Position numbers and translations under genes: made by a program. From Paraspadella gotoi (Eukaryota > Chaetognatha), in assembly GCA_051294375.1 (NCBI GenBank), contig JBJCIZ010000028.1, forward strand, positions 62,001 through 126,000: a stretch of 64,000 nt of DNA. Reading direction: 5' to 3'. Positions within the stretch are counted from its first letter, which is position 1, and every line of letters starts with the position of its first letter. Shown in pieces: positions 8,701-18,540 of this stretch. Below the pieces are notes generated by a model, which was given only the letters and a program-made list of their open reading frames with translations, ran no database searches and was not told the DNA's origin.

Positions 8701-11281
8701 GAAATATGCAATTCAAGATTTAAATCTAGAGTTTATTGATTTAAGTTATAATAACATATCATACGTCAATAATTTTTTTTATGATGGTTCAAATTTTGGT
8801 TGTTCAAATAGACTACATGTTTTATTAAACAATAACAATATTAAAAAAGTTTCTAGTTATGAATTATTTGGTCTTAAATGTGATTTATATATGTATTTAA
8901 GCAATAACTTTCTCTCAGATATACTTTTTTTAGATGTGAGTAGATTAACAAGACTTCCAAAATTAGTTGACTTGACTAACAATAGCTTTGTTTCCTTATC
9001 CAAAGTCAGTTCTGATACGATTAATCAAATTGATACTGTATATTTACAAAAAAATGCATGGACTTGCAATTGTGAAAATATCGAACTAATGTACTTTTTG
9101 TTAAAACGAAATATCATAGCATGCTGTCCTCATCAGTGCAAATGCTCTTTACTCGATGAATGGAATACAAAACTAATTGTAAATTGTAGGGACAGTCAAC
9201 AAACTGATTTACCACCTTGCATTCCATTTTCTAATTCGGTTTTAGATTATTCAAATAGTAAGCTTTCAACATTTGAAATTTCTAACAGTCTTCATAATGT
9301 TATTAATCTTAATTTAACGAATAATACTATTTCTAGTTTCAGTAATTTATCCACTGTTACTTTTTTAAAACATTTACAAGTTATAGATTTGAGTTTTAAT
9401 AACTTTTCATCTTTACCATCAGAAATTCGTAATCTAAAGGATACAAAAATTATTATCAATAACAATCAGTTTGACTGTACTGACTGTTCTTTAGTTTATT
9501 ATCTCTTCAATTTACATAAAAAAACAACCCAGGTTATATTATGTAAAAACACGAATATAGAAAAGGCCAATTATCAATGTTGGTTAAAACAAACAGTTTT
9601 GCCTTACACACTACTAGTAATTATTATAATCTTTTTGCTCATGATGATTTTTTGGGTTATCAAGATTATTTTCCTCAAATATCTAAAAAAAAAGTATCCA
9701 AGTGAACACAATTATTCTACATCATTGAAAAAACGTTATGACTGTGAGAGAAAATTACTTTCTCAATTTAATCATCAAAATGTGTTAAAAATGCTTGCAC
9801 ATTTTTATACTTGGGACCCATATAATAGATTTAAAGGGTATTTCTTCTTTGAAGCAACAAATGTCAGCCTCATAGAATTTTTGCACTCTTCGCAACCTTT
9901 GAAAACAGAACTTAACTTTTATGAAACTAAAATAGAATTTATTAAACATCTGATGATAGCAATAAGTTACCTTCACAGTCAGAAACCTCCTATTTGCCAC
10001 AAACAAATTAAAGTTCAAAATTTACACGTTAAAATGCAGAGTAAAGACGTCCTCTTGAAGCTTTGCAATTTTTCTCAAGCTCAATTTGTTTCATTGGCGC
10101 CATCTTCCTTGGCAATGGATTCTAGAGAAATAAGAGAAGATTTGATCGCTTCTAGTACAGTCATTCAGGCCATTATGACTAGAACAGCTGACAGTTCTGC
10201 CGAATCACTTCCCGTAAAACCCGTAGAAATCGGCATCCTAATAAAATGCCTGAAAGAGAGCAAGCTGTCTGCCAACGAGGCTCTGCGCTGTCCGGCTTTG
10301 GCGAGCGTGTCATCTAAAATTTTGGACGTGGGTCTCCTCAACGAGCTAATGATCGAAGGGCTCGAGAAAGACGCGCTCCGAGAGGCCGAATCCCGTGCTG
10401 AATTAATAATTGGTGAGCAAGGGGCTTGGCACAATCTTGTCGACCGTCGTCTCTTGCGGGTTTTCGCAATTCGTGGACGTGGGTATTGCGTCGCAAGCTT
10501 TTCTAGTCTCCTACGATTTTTGCGCAACATCTTGCACCACGCACACAGACGTGAATACTACGATTTGTTTCAGGAAATCTGTAAAACTAGTCCCTTGGAC
10601 CCCACGCCAGCCGATATCTTTTTATACTTGACTAGAATATTTCCATTCTTTTACTGCCATTCTCTTTCCGTTTTAGCGAAGCTGGGTCGAACTGATTTTT
10701 CTATAGACATTTTTCTGTCCACGTACATTGACTATGAATCTGAAGTTCATGTCGTCGATACGCCATTGTTTAAAGAGCTACAAAGTTCATCTTTTGTCAG
10801 TGTCAAGGTATATAAGCTAAATGAGAGCGCGAGCCCCTCTTCATTCACATTAGATTTTCCCGAAGCATTTACTGTAATTCCTTCAAGCCTCCTGAGACAA
10901 AAACTCATTGAGCTTTGTAACCTAGTCCTTCCAGATGCTCCGCTCGACAAAATTCTAATCAAAAATCCAGAATTGAGCACAAATTTTGCCTCTTTGGCGA
11001 ATGAGACAAAGAACTTGCCACCTGTCTTGGAGGGAGGAACTTTGATGGTGAGCAAAATGGAAGCCCGAGTCCGGGATTCGGACGCGGGCGACGTTCAAGT
11101 GATTGAGTTTAAAGAAAACTACAATGTGATGGCGCTTGCAGGTCAGGTTGCTAAGAGGAAAGGGAGAAAGGTTTTCGAGATGATTGCTTTTTTAAATGGA
11201 TCTCAGATTCAATTGAAAACGAAGATTGTAGAAACGCCGTTTGAAGATCAGGTGTTTGAAATCCGTCCCTTTCTAAAGTAG
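5763..11281 (+). CDS. Toll-like LRR receptor with pseudokinase and KEN ribonuclease tail
   Basis: Four exons: 5763-5893, 6608-6762, 7020-7097 and 7215-11281. All borders are GT-AG and the phases agree (2, 1, 1), giving 1,476 residues. The start is the ATG at 5763, followed by a signal peptide of about 20 residues (MSLFIIKLLLAIIVIKEVNS). Residues about 60-915 are leucine-rich repeats with a Toll-type cysteine cluster (C739, C741, C758, then C759, C763, C765, C779), a few more repeats and a second C-terminal cap. One membrane span lies at about 918-943. The inner part has a kinase C-lobe remnant (HKQ at 1050, NFS at 1073) and a KEN domain at about 1185-1278. The last 198 residues are unrecognised. 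No TIR domain is present. From the families I infer a membrane sensor with RNase output; ligand and RNA target are unknown. An AATAAA signal follows at 11425. Confidence 0.85.
6140..6362 (-). other. Possible minus-strand exon inside intron 1 of the receptor gene
   Basis: An open frame of about 74 codons begins after a plausible acceptor (TTCTTTGTAG) and ends in a stop. Its composition is protein-like (for example VTKTFSQLADTFPSVPAKYF, AIVEGYEDETILRTLLKL), not a repeat translation. No upstream exon or promoter is visible on that strand, and I do not recognise the protein. It may be a chance frame or a remnant. Confidence 0.3.
7215..9600 (+). other. Toll-type LRR ectodomain (domain of the receptor gene)
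   Basis: LxxLxLxxN-type repeats run almost without break. Around 9065-9230 a LRRCT-like cap (WTCNCEN) is followed at once by an LRRNT-like cap (CCPHQCKC ... LIVNC ... LPPCIP), then two or three more repeats and a final cysteine cap with FDCTDC. A back-to-back LRRCT-LRRNT pair before the last repeats is the hallmark of protostome (mcc-type) Toll receptors, as in Drosophila Toll. The stretch is strongly AT-rich and rich in Asn codons, giving many N-glycosylation sequons. Confidence 0.8.
9738..10100 (+). other. Degenerate protein-kinase C-lobe (domain of the receptor gene)
   Basis: Starting about 20 residues after the membrane span, the sequence follows the IRE1 kinase from helix alpha-C on: CERKLLSQFNHQNVL, YFFFEATNVSLIEFL, LMIAISYLHSQ, then HKQIKVQNLH where HRDLKPxN is expected and LCNFS where DFG is expected. 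The distance from HKQ to NFS is 23 residues, as in human IRE1. The glycine loop and VAIK lysine region are absent. Catalytic Asp is lost at both motifs, so kinase activity is not expected. It may serve as a dimerisation scaffold. Confidence 0.7.
10400..10680 (+). other. KEN ribonuclease domain (domain of the receptor gene)
   Basis: Residues about 1185-1278 align without gaps to the IRE1 core: W1193, then YCVASFSSLLRFLRNILHH at 1212-1230, then ADIFLYLTRIFPFFY. Counting from Y1212, R1225, N1226 and H1230 fall exactly where yeast Ire1 has R1056, N1057 and H1061 after Y1043. The Asp before LL in IRE1 and RNase L is Ser here, and Lys907 of human IRE1 is Ile. The family cleaves RNA as a dimer; activity here is inferred. 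Confidence 0.75.
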
Positions 11282-11424
11282 CAATGCGGGCCCAAATTTA
11301 TCCATTTCTCTTTGAAACAAGTTCAAGAAAGAAAGTTTGAAAATTAGGGGAAAAGGATTTTAAAAGGTACAGATTTTTATTTTTGTTAGTGATTTTGTTT
11401 AACTGTCGCTTTGTTGCTGCTAAC

Positions 11425-11430
11425 AATAAA
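11425..11430 (+). terminator. Polyadenylation signal AATAAA of the receptor gene
   Basis: First AATAAA after the stop at 11279-11281, about 145 bases downstream, followed by a T-rich stretch. Confidence 0.6.
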
Positions 11431-11526
11431 CATGAATTGAATTTTTTATTTTTTTGTATTTTTGTATTTGTATTTTTTTAGCTCTGAATTAAGTAAAGTA
11501 TTTTGAACAATTTAAACAACGCAAAC

Positions 11527-11843
11527 AAATGTAAATATTGTAAATGCAATTGGCTTTCTTATCTGGTCATTTTTTTTTGCTTTTTGATAATCAACACTGT
11601 GTTAATTATATTTTTTAAATGTAAATATTGTAAATGCAATTGGCTTTCTTATCTGGTCATTTTTTTTGTTTTTGATAATCAGCACTGTGTTAATTATATT
11701 TTTTTTCTGGTCTTTTTTTTTGATAATCAATACTGTGTTAATTATATTTTTTAAATGTAAATATTGTAAATGCAATTGGCTTTCTTATCTGGTCATTTTT
11801 TTTTGTTTTTGATAATTAACTCTGTGTTAATTATATTTTTTAT
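11527..11843 (+). repeat. Tandem repeat, unit about 91 bp
   Basis: Three full copies and one partial copy of a unit containing AAATGTAAATATTGTAAATG, ATTGGCTTTCTTATCTGGTC and ACTGTGTTAATTATATTTTT. The reading frame across it is repeat translation. Confidence 0.85.
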
Positions 11844-12944
11844 GGATTTCAAAACTTTGTTCTACAAATTAATTGTATTCAATAATGCCAATAATAAAAA
11901 GTTGTTCTTTATTCTTAAAAAGTTTATATGAAAATAACTTGCTAATATAGCTTATCTAAACATTTTGATTGCAAAGCTTGCTAAAAACAATAATTAAAAA
12001 TAACCTAAGTGAGTTTTTTTTATATACAAATTTTTTTACATAATCTTTTATTAGGACAATATAGATTTGTTCAGCTGCTTTTCTATAATAAGCACAACGT
12101 GTTTAAGGCAACATGTAAAAATATTTTCAATATGCCCATCAAGCATCAAGTCAGATAGAACGAGGCTCAATCCTCAAACTTAAATGGAACTGGATTGCAA
12201 GGCGAATTTTATAACTGCTACAATTTTTGTTTGTTATTACTATATAATATATGCATGTATAAAAATTGTTAGGAAAAATATGGCGCTTATTAACAAAGTT
12301 AATAAAGTAAACAACGTCCCAAACCTATTTTTTGAATTATGAATTACTATTAATATTATTATTATATTTTAAAATTTGTAATATATATAATAATAAAATA
12401 TTATTATTATACGCTTAAACAACTTGCATCTTCGCCTTTGGGCTCTCATTTCTTTTCCTTTATCCCTAAACCTAAGTTTAAATTTATTATTAAATTATAA
12501 TTTATTACCTAACCTTAAATGGAACTGGATTGCAAGGCAAATTAATTAATTAATTAATTAAATAATTAATTAATTAGTTATTAATCCCAAATCTACAACC
12601 TAATCCTTAACCTTAACCTTAAATCTTAAAATCTCTAACTCTAACCTTAATCTCTAACACTATTTATTAACCTAATCCCTAACCTTAATTAACCTAAATT
12701 CTTAACCAAATCTTTAACCCTATCCTTTATCCTAATTTAACTTAATTTCAAATTTAAAATGAAATGAAATAAGGCCGACAGGTTTTTGTTTGTCCTTTTT
12801 TATTTTTGTTTTTTGTTTTAAACAAAAGATCCAAAGATATTTTTTGTTCTCTTCACCAGAGGTCAGCCTTTTCCTCCGCTGAAGATGTTGTTCTTTCTTT
12901 TAAATAAACAAGAGAAAAGAGTGAGCTGTCATCACTTGAGCAAA
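11844..12944. other. AT-rich intergenic region
   Basis: No gene seen. It holds (TTAAT)n runs near 12540-12590, degenerate CCTAA-type telomere-like sequence at 12600-12740, and a short phrase, CTTAAATGGAACTGGATTGC, that occurs near 12180 and again near 12515. Confidence 0.6.
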
Positions 12945-13143
12945 CAATGTTTGTCTCTCTCTCTCTCTCTCTCTGTCTCTTTCCTCTCTCTTTCTCCCCT
13001 TTGCGCTCTCCCCCTCTCTTTTTCTCTTTTTTTTTCCCTCTCTTTGCTCTCTATCTCTCCCTTTTGCGCTCTCTCTCTCTCTCTCCCACTCTCTTTCTCC
13101 CTCTCTCTCTGTGTCACTCTCTCCCTCTTTCTCTCTTCCCCTC

Positions 13144-13225
<82 letters not shown>
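12945..13225. repeat. CT-rich microsatellite
   Basis: Imperfect (CT)n with a pure run at about 13140-13220. All overlapping frames are Ser/Leu or Arg/Glu repeats. Confidence 0.95.
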
Positions 13226-13228
<3 letters not shown>

Positions 13229-14434
13229 TCCATATCGTAGAAACCATGATTCCGGCCTTTTTCAATCCGTTTTATTTACATTGTTACTTTTATTACATTA
13301 ATATTACCATTTTCCAATGCATTTTTCAGCTGCCCCATGTTTATACTCATTTAAAACTCATTTAAAATTAATTTTTAAAACGTGAAAATCCAAAATTTTA
13401 AGAACTATGTACAGACTTTCAAATTGTTACGTGATACTAAAACCAGACAAAGGAAAAATTAATCAAAAATTACTAAAAAGATTTAAAGAGCTAGAGACTG
13501 TTAAAAACGTTATTACGTGATTATGAAACCAGTTTAAGAATAGAAATCAATTCAATCAACAAGTAATATTGGATGAAAAAAAACTTCAAGACTCGCAATG
13601 ACAGTCAAATCCAAAGAATGTGCTAAGGCAGATGTTGTCCGACCTCAGATGAGAAGAAAACAAAGAAAAATTTAAAAGAAACTAATTCGTTTTTCTTGCG
13701 AGAAAAAAAAATGTAAGAAATTGCAGAAATCCCATTAGAGCGGAGAATTTTTTTTCAAAGTCTCGCTTTGATTCCGGTTTGAATCAAAGGGACCTCTGCT
13801 TAGTGAGTAACGATAAGGTTTCAGGAATTATGTGCTTGGTTTAATAGTTTTAAGAAGCAAGCTTTATGAAAGAATTTATGTCGAGTGTTTGGTACTGGGT
13901 TAATAAAAGAGTCAATAATTATGTTTACTGAGTGACAAAAGATTCTCATCTTCGTCGTCGTTTTGGTCGTCGTCATCGTCGTCGTCGATATGAGCATCAT
14001 CCATCGATATCATCATCATTCAGATTGTAACATCACCGGATGTCTTTATTTGTATTCATTTTTTAATTGACTACCTCTTGGGGTCGGGTTACTTATCGCG
14101 GGTCAAAAAGTTTAAAAGACTTCGTCGTCCGTTTCGTCGTCGTCGTCTATTGTTCAAAGCATTTTTACGAAAGCCCCAATTTCAGCTACTCAATACTCGA
14201 ATTAATCTTAATGTTCTACATTACCCTAACCTTATATATTTAAATATTTCTTTGTCGGGATGAGTCAGCCGCTTATTTCATCTCGTATCCCTTTGCTATT
14301 TCTCGATTTCTTACCTCTGTCATCTCGCTTTTTCGTGTGGCACCAAAACCGCGACGCCACAATAGGAAAACACATGTCGGTAAAAAAACAAGGGATTAAA
14401 AATTAAATTTCGAGTTTAAAAAAGAACCGCCCCA
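13226..14434. other. Intergenic region with TCG/ATC repeats
   Basis: No gene seen. (TCG)n and (ATC)n tracts occur at about 13950-14020 and 14120-14150. Confidence 0.6.
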
Positions 14435-15080
14435 TGGGGCATTCTGCGGGAAAAAAAAAGCCCTATGGTATCCTCTCACTCGAAACATTCCCCCTCCTCC
14501 TCTTCTCGCCCCCTCTGCCTCCGGGTCTTCCCTCTCTCTCCCCTGGTGGTCGCTGGCGTGTGTGGTGTCTGTTATACGCCCGCGGGGTGGGTCTCTCCCT
14601 GGGCGGTCTGTCTGTGTCGTGTGTGCCCGGCCGTGTGGTGGTGTGTGGCCGAAGGTTGGGTGTGGGGGGGGGGGGGGTTGGGGGGTGGGGCGGGGCTCGG
14701 GCGGGGGTGTCGGGTTGGTGTGCGGCGCGTGCGTGCTGGCTCCCGGCGCTGGGTGCGGCGCTCGTCTGGCCGCGGGCCTGCTGGTCTGCACGGATGCGTC
14801 TAGGCGCCTGGGTCCCGCCGTCGTCTCGTCCGCCTGCGGTGCTGGTGTCCGCGCGTGGCGTGCTCTGCCCCGCGGTAGGTTGGGTCGTCGCCTCTCTGGC
14901 CCCGCTGCTGCGCCGGTGTCTCTACACCTGCGCGTGTTCCGCTGGGCGGTGGCTCCGCGGCTGGCTCGTGGGCGGGGGCGCGGGCCGCGCTCTGGCTCGT
15001 GCGTGGCGCGGCGCGTGCGTGGTCTGCGCGCGCTCTCTCTCCCGGGGGCGGTGCTCGTGCGGGTCCCCCGTGCCTTCTGC
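14435..15080. other. GC-rich island without recognisable gene
   Basis: About 650 bases of very GC-rich sequence with G runs (14665-14685) and many CGCG and GTGTG motifs. It is flanked by AT-rich DNA on the left and CT-rich DNA on the right. Long open frames exist on both strands, as expected from few stop codons at high GC; they are Arg/Pro/Ala-rich with no family signature. It could be a CpG island, a spacer of another locus, foreign DNA or a poor-quality read. Confidence 0.6.
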
Positions 15081-15295
15081 CCCCCTTGCTCGCCCCCTCT
15101 TTTCTCCCCCTCTTTTTCTCCCCTCTCTCTCCCCCTCTCCCCCTCTCTTCCCTGCTCCCTCTCCTCTCTCTCCTCCCCTCTCGTCTCCCCTCTCTCTCCC
15201 CCTCTTTCTCCCCTCTCTCTCCCCTCTCCCTCTCTTCCCCTCTCCCTTCCCCTCTCTCTCCCCTTCTCCCTCCTCCCCCTTCCTCTCCATTCCTT
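15081..15295. repeat. C/T-rich low-complexity tract
   Basis: CCCCTCTCT-type pyrimidine repeat at the right edge of the GC-rich island. Confidence 0.85.
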
Positions 15296-16082
15296 TTTTT
15301 TTTTATCTCTGGTTTCCTTCAATCAAACTTTAAAAAAAAAAAAGATTCGATTTCATTTTTTAAATTTTTATTGACTCTCAAATATTTTTAGTCGTGAGTG
15401 CAGATGCGACTCTATGAATAAGTTTTTGGTCCTTTTGTCTGTTAATGAATTTGTTAGGATTACTATGAAAAAGTTTAATTATTTTAAAAATAAATTAATC
15501 TTGCCGCTCTTGACTTTGAGCGGGTTGTCTGGCTTGCTGTCCTTGAGCATTACATGAAAAATTAAAAGAAATATAAAATTTGTCAAATTTAAAGATAATA
15601 TTTTTATAGGTTTAATGAAAAAAATAAATAGAGACAAAGAGTATGATTGAAATTGTTATTAAATTTTAATGGTAAGGAAAAATTAAATACATTAAAATGT
15701 AAATTTTAAGTATTTAATTTATAAATAAAATAGTGAAAATAAGTATTTATTTTAGAGTATTTTATGAGTAGTTATGTATATAATAAATCAAAATATAAAA
15801 ACTAAATAAAAGAATCCGAATCAGCTGCGACTTCTAAAAACAGTGCAATTATTTTTTTTACCCAAACTTTTGAATGTCTTTGTTTTTTTTGTTTTTGTTT
15901 TTTTTATTCTTCCATTTTTCTTCCCCAATTTTCTCTCTCTTCGCACCTTTGGGGAGCTTGAAGTGTTTTAGACACTTCCCTTTTGTTGCCTTATTTTTCC
16001 AGACCCTCATTTTGTTAATTCTTTCAGTTAAAGGATTAGCGTTAAAGGTTAGGATTAGTGTTAGGTTTAAGTTAGGATTTAG
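15296..16082. other. AT-rich intergenic region
   Basis: No gene seen. The right end (16030-16089) is degenerate TTAGG repeat, into which the next element is inserted. Confidence 0.6.
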
Positions 16083-16089
16083 GTATTAG

Positions 16090-18216
16090 TAGAGCTCCCA
16101 GAAATACCTTCATTTTTGAAAGTTCCTGATACCTGCAAGGTTTCTTGTTGCCAAATTTTCGTGAAGAAAGAATATCACAATAAAAAAATTTTCCCTGTGC
16201 TCTTTATTGGGATTTTCCACGCCGTTTTTTGCGTTCAAACCACTTTCCGGTGTTTTAAAAGTTCCATGATTTTGGTAAAAAAAAATTGAGCTGTTTTCAG
16301 CTGGGCATACTTTAATTATCAAAATAAAGTTCTACTAACTTATTACTAAATTTTTTGTGGTGGTTTATAATAAGGGTTAAAAAATTATGATTATGAAAGA
16401 CTTTAAAATTAAAAAATTAGTAGTTTTTTTTTTAAGCCAATCGTTCCTGAGCAAATTACTTACAATTCTATAAAGTTTTATAAGAAAGTAAGATTTTGGG
16501 TTATACAAATGACTCTCTAAAGATTTTAATATTTAATCCTTAACCAGAATTATCGGCCTTTAAAGGTTTTGCCAAATGTGCCAAAAAAGTAGCGAATTAG
16601 ATGAGGGCCGCTTTGGCCTTTTGTGTGGCTAGCAAGCCTCCCACTTCACCTTAACCTTAAACCAGGTCATTAGTAAGTCTTCTCAGTCATGACTTCTCCA
16701 GGCAACGCTACTTTGATAACCTTAATCTTAACCAGGCCCCCTATTTCCACCAAAATTAGAACCTGACTCTTTAGATTACCCTGTTGGGTCATCTCCCCCA
16801 ACCTCAACCTTTTATTCTTTTCAAGCCTCAACCCTAATCTTACTGTCCCTGGTACAAGCCTGATTAGTATCTGCTGAATTTTGCAGATTGGCAGGCTCAG
16901 AAGAAGGACAGTAGGTTTTGATTTCGGGTTGGGAGGTACTGGGGGAGGAAATTAGGATTATAGTTTGGCTAATATTGATGACCGGGAAAAGGCAGGGATT
17001 GAAACACTAGAGTTAGAAAAAGTTTAGTGTGAGGGAGAGCTTGCATGACGTTATTAGGGATAGAGAAAATGTCACAAATACTACCAAAGCCTTCTCCTCA
17101 ACCTAACCTCACAGCCTTTGCAATTCCTGTCCATCCCTTTCCCTCAATCTCATCCTAAGCCAGCCCTCATTAGCCATTGCCAAGGCTAAACCTTTAAATC
17201 CCTAACATCCCTGGCTTGTACCTTTCTTCACCTTAACCCTTATCAGGCCTTCATGTCTGTCAGCAAAGCCTTTGCCCTACCTAAATTAAAAATTACATTT
17301 GGTTTACTCAACCTTTGATGGGCACAGATATAACTAACAGCCAAAAACTATCATTTGGCAGGTTGCTGATGATTAAAAGTATTGCGATTTTGCATTTTTG
17401 GGGACAAGTCAGAAAGGGACAGGAAGCTTGGGTCTAGAGGTTAGGGAGGTACAGAGGAAGGATTAAGGATTAAGTTTGGCCTTATTGTGGCCAGGAGTGT
17501 TAGTGGTAAGTGGAGAGGCTTGCATGAATATTTATGGTTAGAGTTGAGGCTCAGAGGTGTTGACGGTTTAGGGTGAGGGTTAGGTTAGATATCCCAAGCG
17601 AGGGAAACTTGATTAGAATAAGGTTTTTGCTTTAGGGCCCGGTTTAGGGTGTAGGGGTGAGTGAGAGGCTTGCTCGCTGCAGAAGGGCCAAGTCGCCTTT
17701 AATTATTCGCTTACTTTCTTTTTGCATTCACTCTGTTAACTTTTTAAAGTCCAATATCTTTGTTTAAAGATTACAGATTTAAAATCCCTTAGAAGTTTCT
17801 ATTTGTTGTAGCCAGATAGTAAAATTGTTATTAAAATTAGTGGAGTAGGTATTGGTCAGGGCCAATTTGGACTTTTAAAAATTATGAATTTTTAACTTAA
17901 GCCTTTGTGTATACATATTTTTAACATTATTTATTAAACCAAAACAAAAATCGTTATATTAAGGTTTATTGGTAACTTTTATTTTTGATTAATTTAAGTA
18001 TGGTCTGGCTGAATTAACAGCTTATTTTTTTCCAAAAAATCCTGGAATTTTTAAGACCGGAAGTGGTTTCGACGCAAAACTGGCGTTCGGGAAAATCCAT
18101 AATGAGCATCAGGAAAATTTTTATTGTGTATTTTCGTTTTCTTCCACTAATTTGGCACAAGAAACTTTGCAGGTTCAGGAACTTCATAAAATGTATGATA
18201 TTTCTGGGATCGTCTA
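16090..18216. mobile_element. Foldback (terminal-inverted-repeat) element with 7-bp target duplication
   Basis: GTATTAG at 16083-16089 is repeated at 18217-18223. Between them, the left end (TAGAGCTCCCAGAAATA) and the complement of the right end (TAGACGATCCCAGAAATA) match, and inverted similarity runs inward for about 230 bases. A weaker inverted match of AGGCTTGCT-containing segments at about 16600-16640 and 17660-17700 suggests the whole element folds back. No transposase frame is seen, so it is non-autonomous. Confidence 0.7.
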
Positions 18217-18540
18217 GTATTAGGTTAGGTTGGATTAGATTTTAGGTTAGGTTAACTTTAGGGGATTACGGTTAGTTAGCATAGGGATTTAGTAGGTTAG
18301 CATTTGGGATTTGGTAGTGATTAGGGATTAGGTTATGGTTTTAGGCATGGAATTAGGTTAGGTTAGGGTTAGGTATGTTAGGTTAGGTTGGACGAGGTAT
18401 TAGGTTAGGCGTTAGGATTAGGATTAGGTTAGGCTAGGGATTAGTTTAGATTAGGATTAGGGATTAGTGTTAGGTTAGGTATTAAGGGATTAGTGATTTA
18501 TTGGTGAGGTTATTATTCGTTGATTTGGTGTTAGGGTTTT
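18217..18540 (+). repeat. Degenerate telomere-like TTAGG block
   Basis: Irregular TTAGGTTAGG and GGATTAGG repeats immediately left of the first copy of the 4-5 kb repeat. Confidence 0.8.

Noticed and set aside
12885-13301. Ser/Leu-rich and Arg/Glu-rich frames in CT/GA microsatellites (also near 4000, 20650, 51200-52050, 58740-59780)
   Set aside because: They are translations of dinucleotide repeats.
14396-15391. Long overlapping frames on both strands in the GC-rich island (up to about 308 codons)
   Set aside because: Stop codons are rare at such GC content; the translations are Arg/Pro/Ala or Ser/Pro/Leu-rich on both strands, with no domain or splice support.
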